In this document: piece after piece, positions 7,865-16,809 of the stretch
Layout of the letters: each line of letters opens with the position of its first letter
Position numbering within the stretch: position 1 is the stretch's first letter
Virus record (IMG/VR): IMGVR_UViG_3300006793_000015
Span: 1 to 64,000 of that record
Reading direction: 5' to 3' (one strand)
Source of the DNA: a virus
Length of the DNA stretch: 64,000 bases
Program-made: the position numbers and the translations under genes
Notes under the pieces: generated by a model
Seen by the model: only the letters and a program-made list of their open reading frames with translations
Told to the model about the DNA's origin: nothing
Database searches by the model: none

Positions 7865-8776
7865 ATGACTAAAGTTTCAGACATAAATTTTAACACAGAC
7901 GAAAACTATGTAAAGTATTTGGATCATGGCTTTGTCGGTCTCGTTGATACAATGGGATCTGACAATGCGATAGTCCAAGCTGCGAGAGTGTCATATGGTG
8001 ACGGCACCAAAGGCACTAGTAATGATAGGGCATTAATACGCTATCTAGTTAAGCACCGACACACATCACCGCTCGAGATGTGCGAGGTAAAATTCCATTT
8101 AAAGATGCCCATCTTTGTTATGAGGCAACACGTTAGGCATAGAACAGCAAACTTGAACGAATATTCTGGCAGATATAGTATTATGTCGGATGAGTTTTAC
8201 GTTCCTGATAAAGAAAACCTTAAACCACAAAGTTCAATCAACAAACAGGGAAGAGATGGTAAATTACTTCCAGTTGAAGAAACGATGTGCCATAATACTA
8301 TTAAACGAATTGGTAGAGAAAACTACAATGATTATTTAAGTTTATTGGGAGAACACCCAAATGACAATTATAACATTGAAGAAGATCAACGTCAAGGTTT
8401 GTCAAGAGAGTTGGCCCGTGCCGTGTTGCCTCTTAATAACTATACAGAACTATATTGGAAAATAGATTTAAACAACTTTTTCCACTACGTTAAATTAAGA
8501 GCAGATTATCACGCACAATGGGAAATACAAGAATTAGCAAGATCAATGTATAGTTTAATTCAAGATAAGTTTCCTTTGTCGTGTGAAGCATATGAAGATT
8601 TTATTGAAAACGCTCATACTGCTAGTCGTATGGAAGTTGATCTAATAAACAGATTAATTGATAAAAAGCGATGGAATGAACTAGTAGAGGATTGGAGAAC
8701 TGAAGAAGCAGTGGCAGAGCAGTACGGCATGTCCAAACGTGATCTCAATGAGTTTAAGCAAAAATGGAGTCTTTAA
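7865..8776 (+). CDS. thyX: Flavin-dependent thymidylate synthase ThyX
   Basis: 303 aa. The signature RHR-x7-S motif is present as RHRTANLNEYSGRY (about residues 93-106). ThyX converts dUMP to dTMP using FAD, NADPH and methylene-tetrahydrofolate, raising dTTP supply for phage DNA synthesis. The flanking segments MRQHV, VLPLNNYTELYW and HAQWEIQELAR agree with the family. The length is somewhat above the common 220-260 aa, as in other phage versions. It is transcribed from a full-consensus promoter directly upstream, probably as a leaderless message. The stop overlaps the start of the deacetylase gene by 13 bases. Confidence 0.95.
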   Translation: MTKVSDINFNTDENYVKYLDHGFVGLVDTMGSDNAIVQAARVSYGDGTKGTSNDRALIRYLVKHRHTSPLEMCEVKFHLKMPIFVMRQHVRHRTANLNEYSGRYSIMSDEFYVPDKENLKPQSSINKQGRDGKLLPVEETMCHNTIKRIGRENYNDYLSLLGEHPNDNYNIEEDQRQGLSRELARAVLPLNNYTELYWKIDLNNFFHYVKLRADYHAQWEIQELARSMYSLIQDKFPLSCEAYEDFIENAHTASRMEVDLINRLIDKKRWNELVEDWRTEEAVAEQYGMSKRDLNEFKQKWSL

Positions 8777-9363
8777 AAAATGAAGGGAAATCTATTCTAG
8801 CACTTAGTCCACATCCGGACGACGCGGAGTTAGGAGCAGGTGGGTTCATTTTAAATGAACTTTCTAAGAAAGGCTTTGTTAAAATTGTTTACTTTTATAA
8901 AGAAAAAGTAACAAGTGTAACTGAAAACTCTTCTAAATTAAATTACTCGTACGAATTCTTCTCAGACTCTGAAACTCGACCAGTATTAAATAACAATAGT
9001 GTGGCCCGATTAGATGATATTATCTATGGTAAAGAGCAATATGATTATATGTTAATACCACATTACGGCGACAGTCACCAAGACCATAAAATTGTAAACG
9101 AGTTAGCAATTGCAAGTAGTCGTAAGTTTACAGGCACTATATTGCAATATGAAATCAGTGCTTATATAAACAATAACAAATCTTATAATCCAAATGTATT
9201 CGTTGGAATGGATAACATTCAAGACAAATTGGATTGGTGCAATTCATACTGGGACGTTGACGACAAAATATTAGAATCAACTCGCGCACTTGCTATATTA
9301 CGTAGTGCTAATACAAATTACCCTTATGCAGAAAGTTTTGAATTACTAAGATGCACATTGTAA
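8764..9363 (+). CDS. PIG-L family deacetylase
   Basis: 199 aa. The zinc-binding motif SPHPDDAELGAGG (about residues 14-26) and a downstream HxxDH motif (GDSHQDHKIV) identify the LmbE/PIG-L fold. Members remove N-acyl groups, usually acetyl from GlcNAc or related sugars. It overlaps thyX by 13 bases and the aminotransferase gene by 13 bases. With those neighbours it suggests synthesis of an amino-sugar. The exact substrate is not predictable. Confidence 0.88.
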   Translation: MESLKNEGKSILALSPHPDDAELGAGGFILNELSKKGFVKIVYFYKEKVTSVTENSSKLNYSYEFFSDSETRPVLNNNSVARLDDIIYGKEQYDYMLIPHYGDSHQDHKIVNELAIASSRKFTGTILQYEISAYINNNKSYNPNVFVGMDNIQDKLDWCNSYWDVDDKILESTRALAILRSANTNYPYAESFELLRCTL

Positions 9364-10415
9364 AAGCAAATAATCTTAACAGGTTATGGAATGAAATAAG
9401 AGATGAAGTTCAAAGAACTTCTGATTTATCTTTGTCTAATGGTATATGCCAAGGTGGTGAAATAACCAAATTGGCCGAGGCAAGATTAGAAGTAGTAACT
9501 AATAGTAAATTACACAATGCGGTAATCTTCCATAGTTGTACAGACGCGCTAACGCAAGGCTTGCGTAATTTAAATTTGCCTGCTGGCAGTGAGGTTCTTG
9601 TACCTGCTTATACGTTTATCGCAACTGCAACAAGTATTTTACTTGCGGGATTAAAACCTGTCTTTGTTGATGTTGGTAATGATTATTGCATTGATTTATC
9701 TGACGCCAAAGAAAAAATTACAAACAATACAAGAGTAATGTTATATGTTACATTGTGGGGTAATTCAATGAACAAATACGCTAAAACTTTTTGTGACGAA
9801 AATAATCTCTTGTTAGTGGAAGATGCGGCGCAAAGTCTAGGAGCACTATTAAATGATGCTGAATTTACTGTTTTAAGTTTTAGTCCTTCAAAACCCTGTA
9901 CTACAATGGGAAGTGGTGGCGCATTAATTACAAAAAATAAAGATGTATTTGAATTAGCCAGGTTAGGAAGATTACACGGTAAATCCAATAACTCAACACC
10001 TAGTATAGGATTAGGCGTAAACAGTATGATTAGCAGTACTGAGGCGGCTACATTATATATTACATTAGGCCTAATGAAAAAACACCAATCTAAACGACAG
10101 AAAATTGCTAATATATATAAACAAGAACTTAGAGACTTATATGAGTTTCCAGACTATACACAAGATTGCACGTATAGTAAGTTTGTAATTAAGTGTGACA
10201 AGAGAGACGAACTGGCACAGCACCTTAGATCTAATAATATTCAAACACAAATCCACTACAGTATTTTGCCTATTCAAGAAAAAATATTTGATGTAAATTA
10301 TAGTGATTTTAAGAATAGTTTAACGTTGCAAGAAAAAAGTTTAACAATACCAAACTGTCCCTATATGACAGATGATGAAATAGAAAGAGTTTTAGAATGT
10401 CTAAAAAAATTTTAA
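9351..10415 (+). CDS. DegT/DnrJ/EryC1-type PLP sugar aminotransferase
   Basis: 354 aa. It has the expected order of motifs: VLVPAYTFIATATSIL, PVFVDVG, VEDAAQSLGA, and the PLP-lysine region SFSPSKPCTTMGSGGAL (Lys near residue 182). Members transfer an amino group from glutamate to a keto-sugar nucleotide. The family average is about 370 aa, so it is full length. It is coupled by overlaps to a deacetylase upstream and an NAD-dependent epimerase/dehydratase downstream, the usual partners in making amino-deoxy sugars for surface polysaccharides. Confidence 0.88.
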   Translation: MHIVKANNLNRLWNEIRDEVQRTSDLSLSNGICQGGEITKLAEARLEVVTNSKLHNAVIFHSCTDALTQGLRNLNLPAGSEVLVPAYTFIATATSILLAGLKPVFVDVGNDYCIDLSDAKEKITNNTRVMLYVTLWGNSMNKYAKTFCDENNLLLVEDAAQSLGALLNDAEFTVLSFSPSKPCTTMGSGGALITKNKDVFELARLGRLHGKSNNSTPSIGLGVNSMISSTEAATLYITLGLMKKHQSKRQKIANIYKQELRDLYEFPDYTQDCTYSKFVIKCDKRDELAQHLRSNNIQTQIHYSILPIQEKIFDVNYSDFKNSLTLQEKSLTIPNCPYMTDDEIERVLECLKKF

Positions 10416-11392
10416 TATTAGGAGGCCATGGCTTTATTGGCTCACATACCAGTAACATACTTCGCAAACAAGGCCATATTGTGGGCGTAGTAGATTGTTA
10501 TCATCAGTATTATATTTTTCCTGATGATGAATATCAATGTATACTGAATCAGAGACAAGAACATGCAAATGCAGATCATGTATTTGTTGGAAAGATTGAA
10601 GATGTTAATTTTATGGCATCTGTTTTTGCAGAATTTCAACCAGACGTGGTTATTCACTTAGCAACTTACCCCAATGCGTATATGGTAAAACGTAATGTAG
10701 TTGATGCTACTGGAAATATGATTACAGCGACAGCAACAACATTAGACTTATGCACAGAACACAATGTAGAAAAGATTGTATTTTCCAGCAGTAGTATGGT
10801 ATATGGTAACTTCGAAAGTGATGCACCTGATGAAAATAGTAAAACAGATCCTAAAACTTTGTATGGAAGTTATAAACTACAAGGTGAACGCATGTGTCAA
10901 ATTTGGCACAGGGAAAAAGAATTAAATTATACAATACTTCGTCCTAGTGCTTTATACGGAACTAGAGATATGATTGTTAGAGTAATTAGTAAGATGGCAG
11001 AAAGTTCATTAACTAATGGTAATATTCGTGTTCAAGGTCCTGACAATAAGTTAGATTTTAGTTGGGTTACTGATGTTGCTGATGCGTTTGCTGTATGTGC
11101 CACTAACGAGACTACCACTAACGAAATTTTTAATTGTACGCGAGGCAATGGAAGAACTATCTTAGAAGCAGCTACTATGATCCAGCAAAGACTGGGTGGT
11201 GACATAGAAATTTATCCGCACGACAGTTTTTATCCTAACAGAGATACATTAAACAGTAATAAGTTAAAAGAGTTTACTGGTTGGAACCCTACTGAAGATA
11301 TTGATGCTGGAATTCCAAATTATTTAGATTGGCTCTTAGAGCAACCGTTTATTAAAACGCTTCCTCGGTATCAAGAGGTAATGGATCAGTAA
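10397..11392 (+). CDS. NAD-dependent epimerase/dehydratase (extended SDR)
   Basis: 331 aa. The N-terminal Rossmann motif is GGHGFIGSH (about residues 8-16), and the catalytic pair appears as YGSYK (about residues 155-159), with Ser in SSSSMVYG. It belongs to the nucleotide-sugar epimerase/dehydratase group and would work on a sugar nucleotide, perhaps providing the keto group for the aminotransferase. It overlaps that gene by 19 bases. Its last 41 bases overlap the end of a convergent minus-strand gene, so there is no space for a terminator between the two transcripts. Confidence 0.87.
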   Translation: MSKKILILGGHGFIGSHTSNILRKQGHIVGVVDCYHQYYIFPDDEYQCILNQRQEHANADHVFVGKIEDVNFMASVFAEFQPDVVIHLATYPNAYMVKRNVVDATGNMITATATTLDLCTEHNVEKIVFSSSSMVYGNFESDAPDENSKTDPKTLYGSYKLQGERMCQIWHREKELNYTILRPSALYGTRDMIVRVISKMAESSLTNGNIRVQGPDNKLDFSWVTDVADAFAVCATNETTTNEIFNCTRGNGRTILEAATMIQQRLGGDIEIYPHDSFYPNRDTLNSNKLKEFTGWNPTEDIDAGIPNYLDWLLEQPFIKTLPRYQEVMDQ

Positions 11393-14387
11393 TACTATTG
11401 TAGCGTTCTTCAAAGTAAGACTTTAACCACGGCCAGTCATAACTATTTAATAAAGCACTATACTGGCCTTCTTCTTGAGCATAGTATTCCAAAGCATCGT
11501 TTGCTCCTGCTAAACACCATTCAGCATTTAATCCTTCTGCAACAGTACACCATGTTTTAAGCCGGAAGGCAATTTCTGGTCTAGGATCACCTAGATCAAC
11601 TTCACGTTTAAGTTTTAAAACTTCACGGAAAGCACTTCTCCATGTTACCCATGGATCTTCGTTAAATCTACTAATACTAGCAACAACTGGTATAGTGTCA
11701 TGATTACTACTAAGAGTAAAGTCTAATCCAGGTTTAGTATCTAAAGTTAATTGTTTATGATACATGTTAATATTCATTGCCCCGTATTCTAATCCGTTTA
11801 ACGGATTTCGACTATGTAACATGTAATGTTTAGTTTCCTCAAGGTAATTAGGATTTAAATCAAATTTAAAATCCGGCAATACTTCGGTTTTTGCAAAAAC
11901 AGCATAAAACCAATCTGTTTCACTTAACCGTGCGGCGGCTTGATAGGCTTGCGTTCTACCATCTACACCATCACTACGTAATAAACGGTTTTCACACCCG
12001 TTTTGTTTATGTATATTTACAAGGTGTTTCCAGTTTTCGTTGGCGTTTTTTTCGCCATTTGAAATAAACACTATATCTAGTGGTTTATCCTCACATTTAA
12101 AGCCATCATGACGCAAGATATATGGGTAGTCATATAATTGAGTCCGAAATTCACTTTTACAGTCCCGCGGCACCAAGGATACACTACCACTTGTGTTAAA
12201 AACGTGAAGTTCTGGCTTTTTCCAGAAAGGAGGGTCATATGTTACCGGAGACTGGTTATTGTGCAGTATCCATCCATACATAGTATCTAAATCTTGTAAA
12301 CTTTTAATTGTTGGCCAACTACACCGAGGAACACTGACGTCTTTAATATAGTTTACAGTGTCAAACCATCCTAACACTTTTAAACTTTCTAATTGTTCTT
12401 TAAATAGTTTTACTGGAACGAGGAAAGTATCTCCTTCAACTTGTCCGTTACTCGGAAATACATGCAACATATTCTGTTGCCACGGCTCTGGTTCCCATCC
12501 AAAATCAAAACTAGTATAATCACAAATACTACCACATACCCATATATATTCTTCGTCTGTTCGTTCAACGATCCGTTTAAGAGTATCTAACCATGTTCCA
12601 AAGAATCTTGCTTTCTTATAATTTAAATTGGGTGAGAATTCTTCGTTATTTCCAAAGTCAACGTACCATATTTCTCGATTATCATCAAATAATTCTACTT
12701 GTTGATCCTCTACGAAGTTTAAATTATAAACATCCTCAATATTCTCTGCCCAATCAAACGTGCGAATAAAGTCGTCTGCATTTACTAAAAATGTGTTGCT
12801 CCATTTGTTCCATTTACTGCCAAATACGTGTAGCATACCATTCTGCCATGGTTCGCAATGCCAATCAAAGTTAAAATTTGAGTAATCGTTTTCGCTTGAT
12901 ACCGCCCAGAATCGCCCTGTCTTGCATTTCTTAGCACACCGCAGTAGTGTATCGCGGGTATCCCCAAAGAAGCGCGTCTTGAGCGTCTGAGAGTGTTTCG
13001 TCACTAGTGAATCATAGCGTTTTGTACTAGCAGAGCCCCCTTTGTCTATATAGAAGATATCCAAGGTGCTATTCGCTACTACCCTTTGATCTCCCACAAA
13101 ATTCAAGTGGTTATTGCCTTTTAAATAGGCAGGAGCATTTACGTAGAATGTTTGGCTATGCTTTTGCCATTGGGATCCAAACACATGAACATATTCCATT
13201 TGGCTTGCATCCGGATGCCAACTAAAGTCAAACTCCTTATAATCCATCTCCGGATTCAATGCCCAAAAGCGTTCAGTAGGATGTTCGTTTATTAAATTCT
13301 CTAATGTTGTTTCAATATTGTAACGCGGTAATGTATCGCTTTTACTTGTTACACGTTGGTCCGTTACGTAGTTTACTTTTGGATTAGCATCATTGCCATT
13401 GTAGTAAAACGTTTTACTAGTCTTTTGCCATTGTGATCCAAATACGTGCTTAAAGTCTTTTTGTGATTCTTCCGGATGCCAACTAAAGTCAAATGTGCTG
13501 TAATCTGCTTCACTGTCTGTATGCCAATGTTCTGTAGTGGGCAACGCTTTTGCTTGCGGGGTATCTATATAACTTGTTTCAGTCGCACCTTCTACTTTAT
13601 ATACTGGACCTCCGTCTTTCTGCCATTGTGTGCCAAATACATATATGTATGGTGGATCATCTGGGTCTGGTAACCAACTAAAATCAAAACTATCTTCGTC
13701 TATATTCTTAGGAATAATCCAATCTTCTTTATTAGGTAACGGCCTAATAACTTGGTCACTTACATATTTTTTAGGTGCATCATTATTTGTAATGTATAAT
13801 ACGTTACTGTTTCGTTGCCATAAGGAAGGAAAAACATATGTCCAATCACCGTGTGAGGGATCAGGATGCCAACTAAAGTCAAAATTATCTGTATCAACGC
13901 CTTTGGGTATTTGCCAATTATCTAAACAGTTTGTTCTTTTTGTTATTTGGTCAGAAACATATTTTTTAGGCGCACTTGGATTAGTAACATAATAAGTACC
14001 ACCTTCTTTTTGCCACTGGGAAGGAAATGCGTGTGTGTATTCTTTATTTAGACTATCCGGATGCCAACTAAAGTCAAAATCTGTATAGTCAGTATTATCC
14101 TCAAGTACCCAATTTCTTGTAGTTGGTACTCTCGTTACCTTTTTTGTATTATGGAATTTTAATTCGCCTTCAGGACTTTGTTTGTTGACTAATCTTATTC
14201 CGCCGTCACGTTGCCATTTACTTGGGAAGATATGTACGAACTGGGACTCCCATGGTACAGGAACCCAATTGAAATCAAACCCAGTATAATCAACACCATG
14301 ATCAACGTACCAAAAATATCTCGTTTTACATTTGCTGGCTGCTTCGTAAATATCATTGACGTCATCCCTGCTTATAATATCATACAT
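11352..14387 (-). CDS. 1011-aa aromatic-repeat protein with degenerate GT-like C-terminus
   Basis: At least eight repeats of a Trp/Phe-rich unit fill roughly residues 30-660. Each has a core like FDFSWHPD followed about 10 residues later by HVFGSQWQK and then TFYV; cores lie near residues 39, 107, 169, 236, 301, 387, 509 and 629. A ninth, worn unit sits near residue 720. The C-terminal region (about 770-950) resembles the glycosyltransferase-like protein at 31262-32188: DIVFISNGE parallels DCIYLTYDE, and WRSAFREVLKL parallels WRAGFREGVKM. The DGD of that protein is replaced by AKT here, so catalysis may be lost. Role unknown; repeats of this kind could bind sugar or peptide. The start abuts the sulfotransferase-like stop. 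Confidence 0.8.
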   Translation of the reverse strand: MYDIISRDDVNDIYEAASKCKTRYFWYVDHGVDYTGFDFNWVPVPWESQFVHIFPSKWQRDGGIRLVNKQSPEGELKFHNTKKVTRVPTTRNWVLEDNTDYTDFDFSWHPDSLNKEYTHAFPSQWQKEGGTYYVTNPSAPKKYVSDQITKRTNCLDNWQIPKGVDTDNFDFSWHPDPSHGDWTYVFPSLWQRNSNVLYITNNDAPKKYVSDQVIRPLPNKEDWIIPKNIDEDSFDFSWLPDPDDPPYIYVFGTQWQKDGGPVYKVEGATETSYIDTPQAKALPTTEHWHTDSEADYSTFDFSWHPEESQKDFKHVFGSQWQKTSKTFYYNGNDANPKVNYVTDQRVTSKSDTLPRYNIETTLENLINEHPTERFWALNPEMDYKEFDFSWHPDASQMEYVHVFGSQWQKHSQTFYVNAPAYLKGNNHLNFVGDQRVVANSTLDIFYIDKGGSASTKRYDSLVTKHSQTLKTRFFGDTRDTLLRCAKKCKTGRFWAVSSENDYSNFNFDWHCEPWQNGMLHVFGSKWNKWSNTFLVNADDFIRTFDWAENIEDVYNLNFVEDQQVELFDDNREIWYVDFGNNEEFSPNLNYKKARFFGTWLDTLKRIVERTDEEYIWVCGSICDYTSFDFGWEPEPWQQNMLHVFPSNGQVEGDTFLVPVKLFKEQLESLKVLGWFDTVNYIKDVSVPRCSWPTIKSLQDLDTMYGWILHNNQSPVTYDPPFWKKPELHVFNTSGSVSLVPRDCKSEFRTQLYDYPYILRHDGFKCEDKPLDIVFISNGEKNANENWKHLVNIHKQNGCENRLLRSDGVDGRTQAYQAAARLSETDWFYAVFAKTEVLPDFKFDLNPNYLEETKHYMLHSRNPLNGLEYGAMNINMYHKQLTLDTKPGLDFTLSSNHDTIPVVASISRFNEDPWVTWRSAFREVLKLKREVDLGDPRPEIAFRLKTWCTVAEGLNAEWCLAGANDALEYYAQEEGQYSALLNSYDWPWLKSYFEERYNSITDPLPLDTEEAF
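13213..14078 (-). repeat. Near-identical DNA repeats within the 1011-aa gene
   Basis: The 20-base string ggatgccaactaaagtcaaa occurs exactly at 13213-13232, 13474-13493, 13864-13883 and 14059-14078. It encodes the FDFSWHP core on the minus strand. Spacing is irregular (about 195-390 bases) and follows the protein repeat. Identity at synonymous sites points to recent duplication or gene conversion. Confidence 0.85.
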
Positions 14388-14957
14388 TTAGTTTGCTAAT
14401 TCAGGATAAAAAACTTTCTGTTGTAAATTAAATACTCTCCAAATATTTAAGCAGTAACTTTCTAAATCTGTGTTATCTAGCATTTCTGTGATGTGAGAAT
14501 AGTTACTAATTGTTTTTTTATAATATTCGGAACCGCGCATTATATAATTAGTATTTAACTCTTTCTTTACCATGGTATCATATAATATGAACTGAAACGA
14601 ATACTTCGCCGCTAGCGGTATCATGTCATCTGTAAAGGCTTTTAAATATTGACACGCTCTTGCTATATGATCTGCGGCAATTTCATGTGGTTCGTATACC
14701 TCGAGTGGTCTATTTACGTGCCCAACATCATAGCCGTTTCTCCATGCATTTTGCATAGAGTACATATTTGAGATAAGTTGATCACGTGGAGAACGCACTA
14801 ATATTATTAAATGCTTGCCCTTTTCGTCATACAGTTCTTTTGCTGTGGACGCTTCATGCTTAAACTCGCACTCCTCTCCTTTGCTTTTTAAATAACTTTG
14901 GAGTAAGTGATTACCACTTCGCTTTGCACCGTATATTACTATTGTATTCTTTTCCAT
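14388..14957 (-). CDS. Sulfotransferase-like P-loop protein
   Basis: 189 aa. The N-terminal segment IVIYGAKRSGNHLLQSYL fits the 5'-phosphosulfate loop of PAPS-dependent sulfotransferases. LIILVRSPRDQLIS (about residues 50-63) fits the 3'-phosphate-binding motif (R...S). The protein is shorter than most family members (about 250-300 aa). In this context it could sulfate a sugar or peptide. It abuts the 1011-aa gene downstream with no spacer. Other P-loop kinases are an alternative, but the RSPRD motif favours sulfotransferase. Confidence 0.7.
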   Translation of the reverse strand: MEKNTIVIYGAKRSGNHLLQSYLKSKGEECEFKHEASTAKELYDEKGKHLIILVRSPRDQLISNMYSMQNAWRNGYDVGHVNRPLEVYEPHEIAADHIARACQYLKAFTDDMIPLAAKYSFQFILYDTMVKKELNTNYIMRGSEYYKKTISNYSHITEMLDNTDLESYCLNIWRVFNLQQKVFYPELAN

Positions 14958-14958
14958 A

Positions 14959-16047
14959 TTAACTACTTATTCTAATTCCATTCTTTCTGTCAACTAAGTT
15001 AGGATATCCCTTTATCTGTTCGCTATATTCTATCATCCACTGCTTATAACGTTGAGTATTCTTTATTAAAGAAGTTATCTTATACCACTCTATCACTGTG
15101 TTTTTTGTACAGAATACATCAAAAATTTTTTTATTTCCAAACACTGTTTGGAAATTAGTCATAAGTTTAATGTTATCTTCGTTAACCCAGTAGTTTTCGT
15201 AATTGTGCAAATCTAACGGAAATATTCCTCCCCATCGAGAAGAATTATCAGTATCCAACTCCTGTCCCTCATGCCCATTATCAGTAAACATGCGATCAGC
15301 ACTAAACCCAGCCAATACAATGTTCTCAGAAAAAATATTTTTTATACATGTGTCAACATTTGGTGCAAATTCTCCACCATCATAATGCGTTTTGTTATCA
15401 ATTATAATTTTAAACTCTGATTTATCATATCGTGTGTGTATACGCTTTCTTTTCTTAACTAAAGCAAAATCAGGTTCGTATATTGGATAACATTGGTAAT
15501 TAATAACGTCAACTGTGACGCCATTTTTTAAACATACGCAATGTAAAAAACCACTATCAATACCTTCAGACAGTAACAATGTTAACGAGCCTTTTTTTCT
15601 CAATTGTGTTACTGTCTGTACTACAGACTCGGATAATAAGTTAAAATCTTCTTTTGTTGCCCCACTACTATAATTCTCAAAAAAGTTAATTGATCTTTTT
15701 AGATTTAGATCGTTGTCATAAACTTGTATACTGTTAGACGGAAGTGGTGCAGTATTAGTTATAGGGGCTGTAGTAATATGAGAATCTGACATATATAAGA
15801 ATTGCATTAGACTAAAGTCTGTTACTGTAAGACAAAATGATTCTGTTTTCCACACTAATGCAAATTGGCCGTCTAAACTCTTAATTGCTTCTATACACTG
15901 ATCAACATTATCATTCAATAAACTTAATAAATCTTCAATTTCATTCTTTAGATTTAACAAAATACCAGTAAAATGTAAAAATCCATAATTATTGTGTCCA
16001 GACGAATTGACATCAGGATGCTGATTATTGTAGAGTATTTCCATCAT
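14959..16047 (-). CDS. Asparagine-synthetase-like PP-loop protein
   Basis: 362 aa from the ATG at 16047; a TTG at 16059 is a possible alternative. A segment like the glutaminase half of AsnB (LDGQFALVWKTESFCLTVTD) appears near residues 65-85, but the protein does not begin with Met-Cys, so the catalytic Cys2 seems absent. The PP-loop appears as LLLSEGIDSGF (about residue 160), a variant of SGGxDS, and a later AGFSADRMF resembles the AsnB GxGxDExF region. Homologues adenylate a carboxylate and then form an amide, as in aspartate or RiPP and beta-lactam pathways. Without glutaminase activity it might use ammonia or another amine. It overlaps neither neighbour strongly. Confidence 0.65.
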   Translation of the reverse strand: MMEILYNNQHPDVNSSGHNNYGFLHFTGILLNLKNEIEDLLSLLNDNVDQCIEAIKSLDGQFALVWKTESFCLTVTDFSLMQFLYMSDSHITTAPITNTAPLPSNSIQVYDNDLNLKRSINFFENYSSGATKEDFNLLSESVVQTVTQLRKKGSLTLLLSEGIDSGFLHCVCLKNGVTVDVINYQCYPIYEPDFALVKKRKRIHTRYDKSEFKIIIDNKTHYDGGEFAPNVDTCIKNIFSENIVLAGFSADRMFTDNGHEGQELDTDNSSRWGGIFPLDLHNYENYWVNEDNIKLMTNFQTVFGNKKIFDVFCTKNTVIEWYKITSLIKNTQRYKQWMIEYSEQIKGYPNLVDRKNGIRISS

Positions 16048-16055
16048 GTCCGCAA

Positions 16056-16760
16056 TCAAACAAAGTCATTGCCAAAAATATTATCTACGACCCATCCGTA
16101 GAGTGGCGTTTCAAACTTAAACTTCCATATACCGTTTAGATTTAAACAAGAACTATTTGGCACATGGTGCATTAATTTATTATCGTATACGTACAAGTAG
16201 TCGTTATTGGAATGTTCTTTAATAAAGTTTATATCAGCGGTTGCATCATAATACATTTTGTTTCCTTTAATAACATAGCCAGAGTCAGTAATAAAGACAC
16301 CACTATATTCAATAAATTCGTTATTTGTATGGTCAAACACTTTTGGTTTATTATACTTTACGTGATTGTGTCTATAGTTTAATAGTTTATAATCATCAAC
16401 AATAAAGTTATTATTATTCATTTGCTCTAAAATATAGTAAGAATTATTAGTGCAATCCATATAACAATGGCCGCGTCTGTGAATTAAATCATTTAAATCA
16501 ACACCGTTGATGTACAGACTTTTTATGTCAATACCAAAATCACCATTTAAATAATCTTGTGGGTAAACTGCGTTAGTGTGCTCTAGTTCTAGAACATAAG
16601 AGTTGGGTTCATAGTCATGAATATCTACAGTGTATGAGATGTCGTCTAACTTTGTTATAGGTAATTGATTATCGTTACTGTCAATTACAGAAACATTTAA
16701 ATCAGGTTTCTTATCTAAATTACAACTATAATCCACACCTATCTTAAATTCAATAGACAT
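16056..16760 (-). CDS. Hypothetical Asn/Tyr-rich protein, 234 aa
   Basis: A soluble, Asn- and Tyr-rich protein with beta-type sequence and no signal peptide. A Cys pair is seen in HRRGHCYMDCTNNSYY. The C-terminus ends in WKFKFETPLYGWVVDNIFG, which resembles a carbohydrate-binding or capping beta domain, though I do not recognise a family. It precedes the asparagine-synthetase-like gene, separated by 8 bases when the ATG at 16047 is used. It follows the only sizeable gap in the island (16761-16879). Confidence 0.55.
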   Translation of the reverse strand: MSIEFKIGVDYSCNLDKKPDLNVSVIDSNDNQLPITKLDDISYTVDIHDYEPNSYVLELEHTNAVYPQDYLNGDFGIDIKSLYINGVDLNDLIHRRGHCYMDCTNNSYYILEQMNNNNFIVDDYKLLNYRHNHVKYNKPKVFDHTNNEFIEYSGVFITDSGYVIKGNKMYYDATADINFIKEHSNNDYLYVYDNKLMHHVPNSSCLNLNGIWKFKFETPLYGWVVDNIFGNDFV

Positions 16761-16779
16761 TCGCTTCCCGCTCGTTGAT

Positions 16780-16809
16780 TTAAGTAGGAAATTCCACTAA
16801 CCTACTTAA
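16780..16809. terminator. Inverted repeat in the 16761-16879 gap (possible terminator or operator)
   Basis: TTAAGTAGG at 16780-16788 and its exact complement CCTACTTAA at 16801-16809 form a 9-bp stem with a 12-base loop, in a 119-base AT-rich gap between two minus-strand genes. There is no long T-run on the minus strand, so an intrinsic terminator is uncertain. A protein-binding palindrome or RNA-processing hairpin is equally possible. The neighbouring 16815-16867 stretch is almost pure A/T with a second imperfect palindrome. Confidence 0.35.

Noticed and set aside
13213-14078. Evenly worded DNA repeats resembling a CRISPR array
   Set aside because: The repeats are in frame within a 1011-aa coding gene, spaced unequally (195-390 bases), and the sequence between them is also repeat protein, not unique spacers.
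14965-14993. TTGACA on the minus strand near the start of the sulfotransferase-like gene
   Set aside because: It lies within coding sequence and no TATAAT-like box is found at 16-18 bases spacing.
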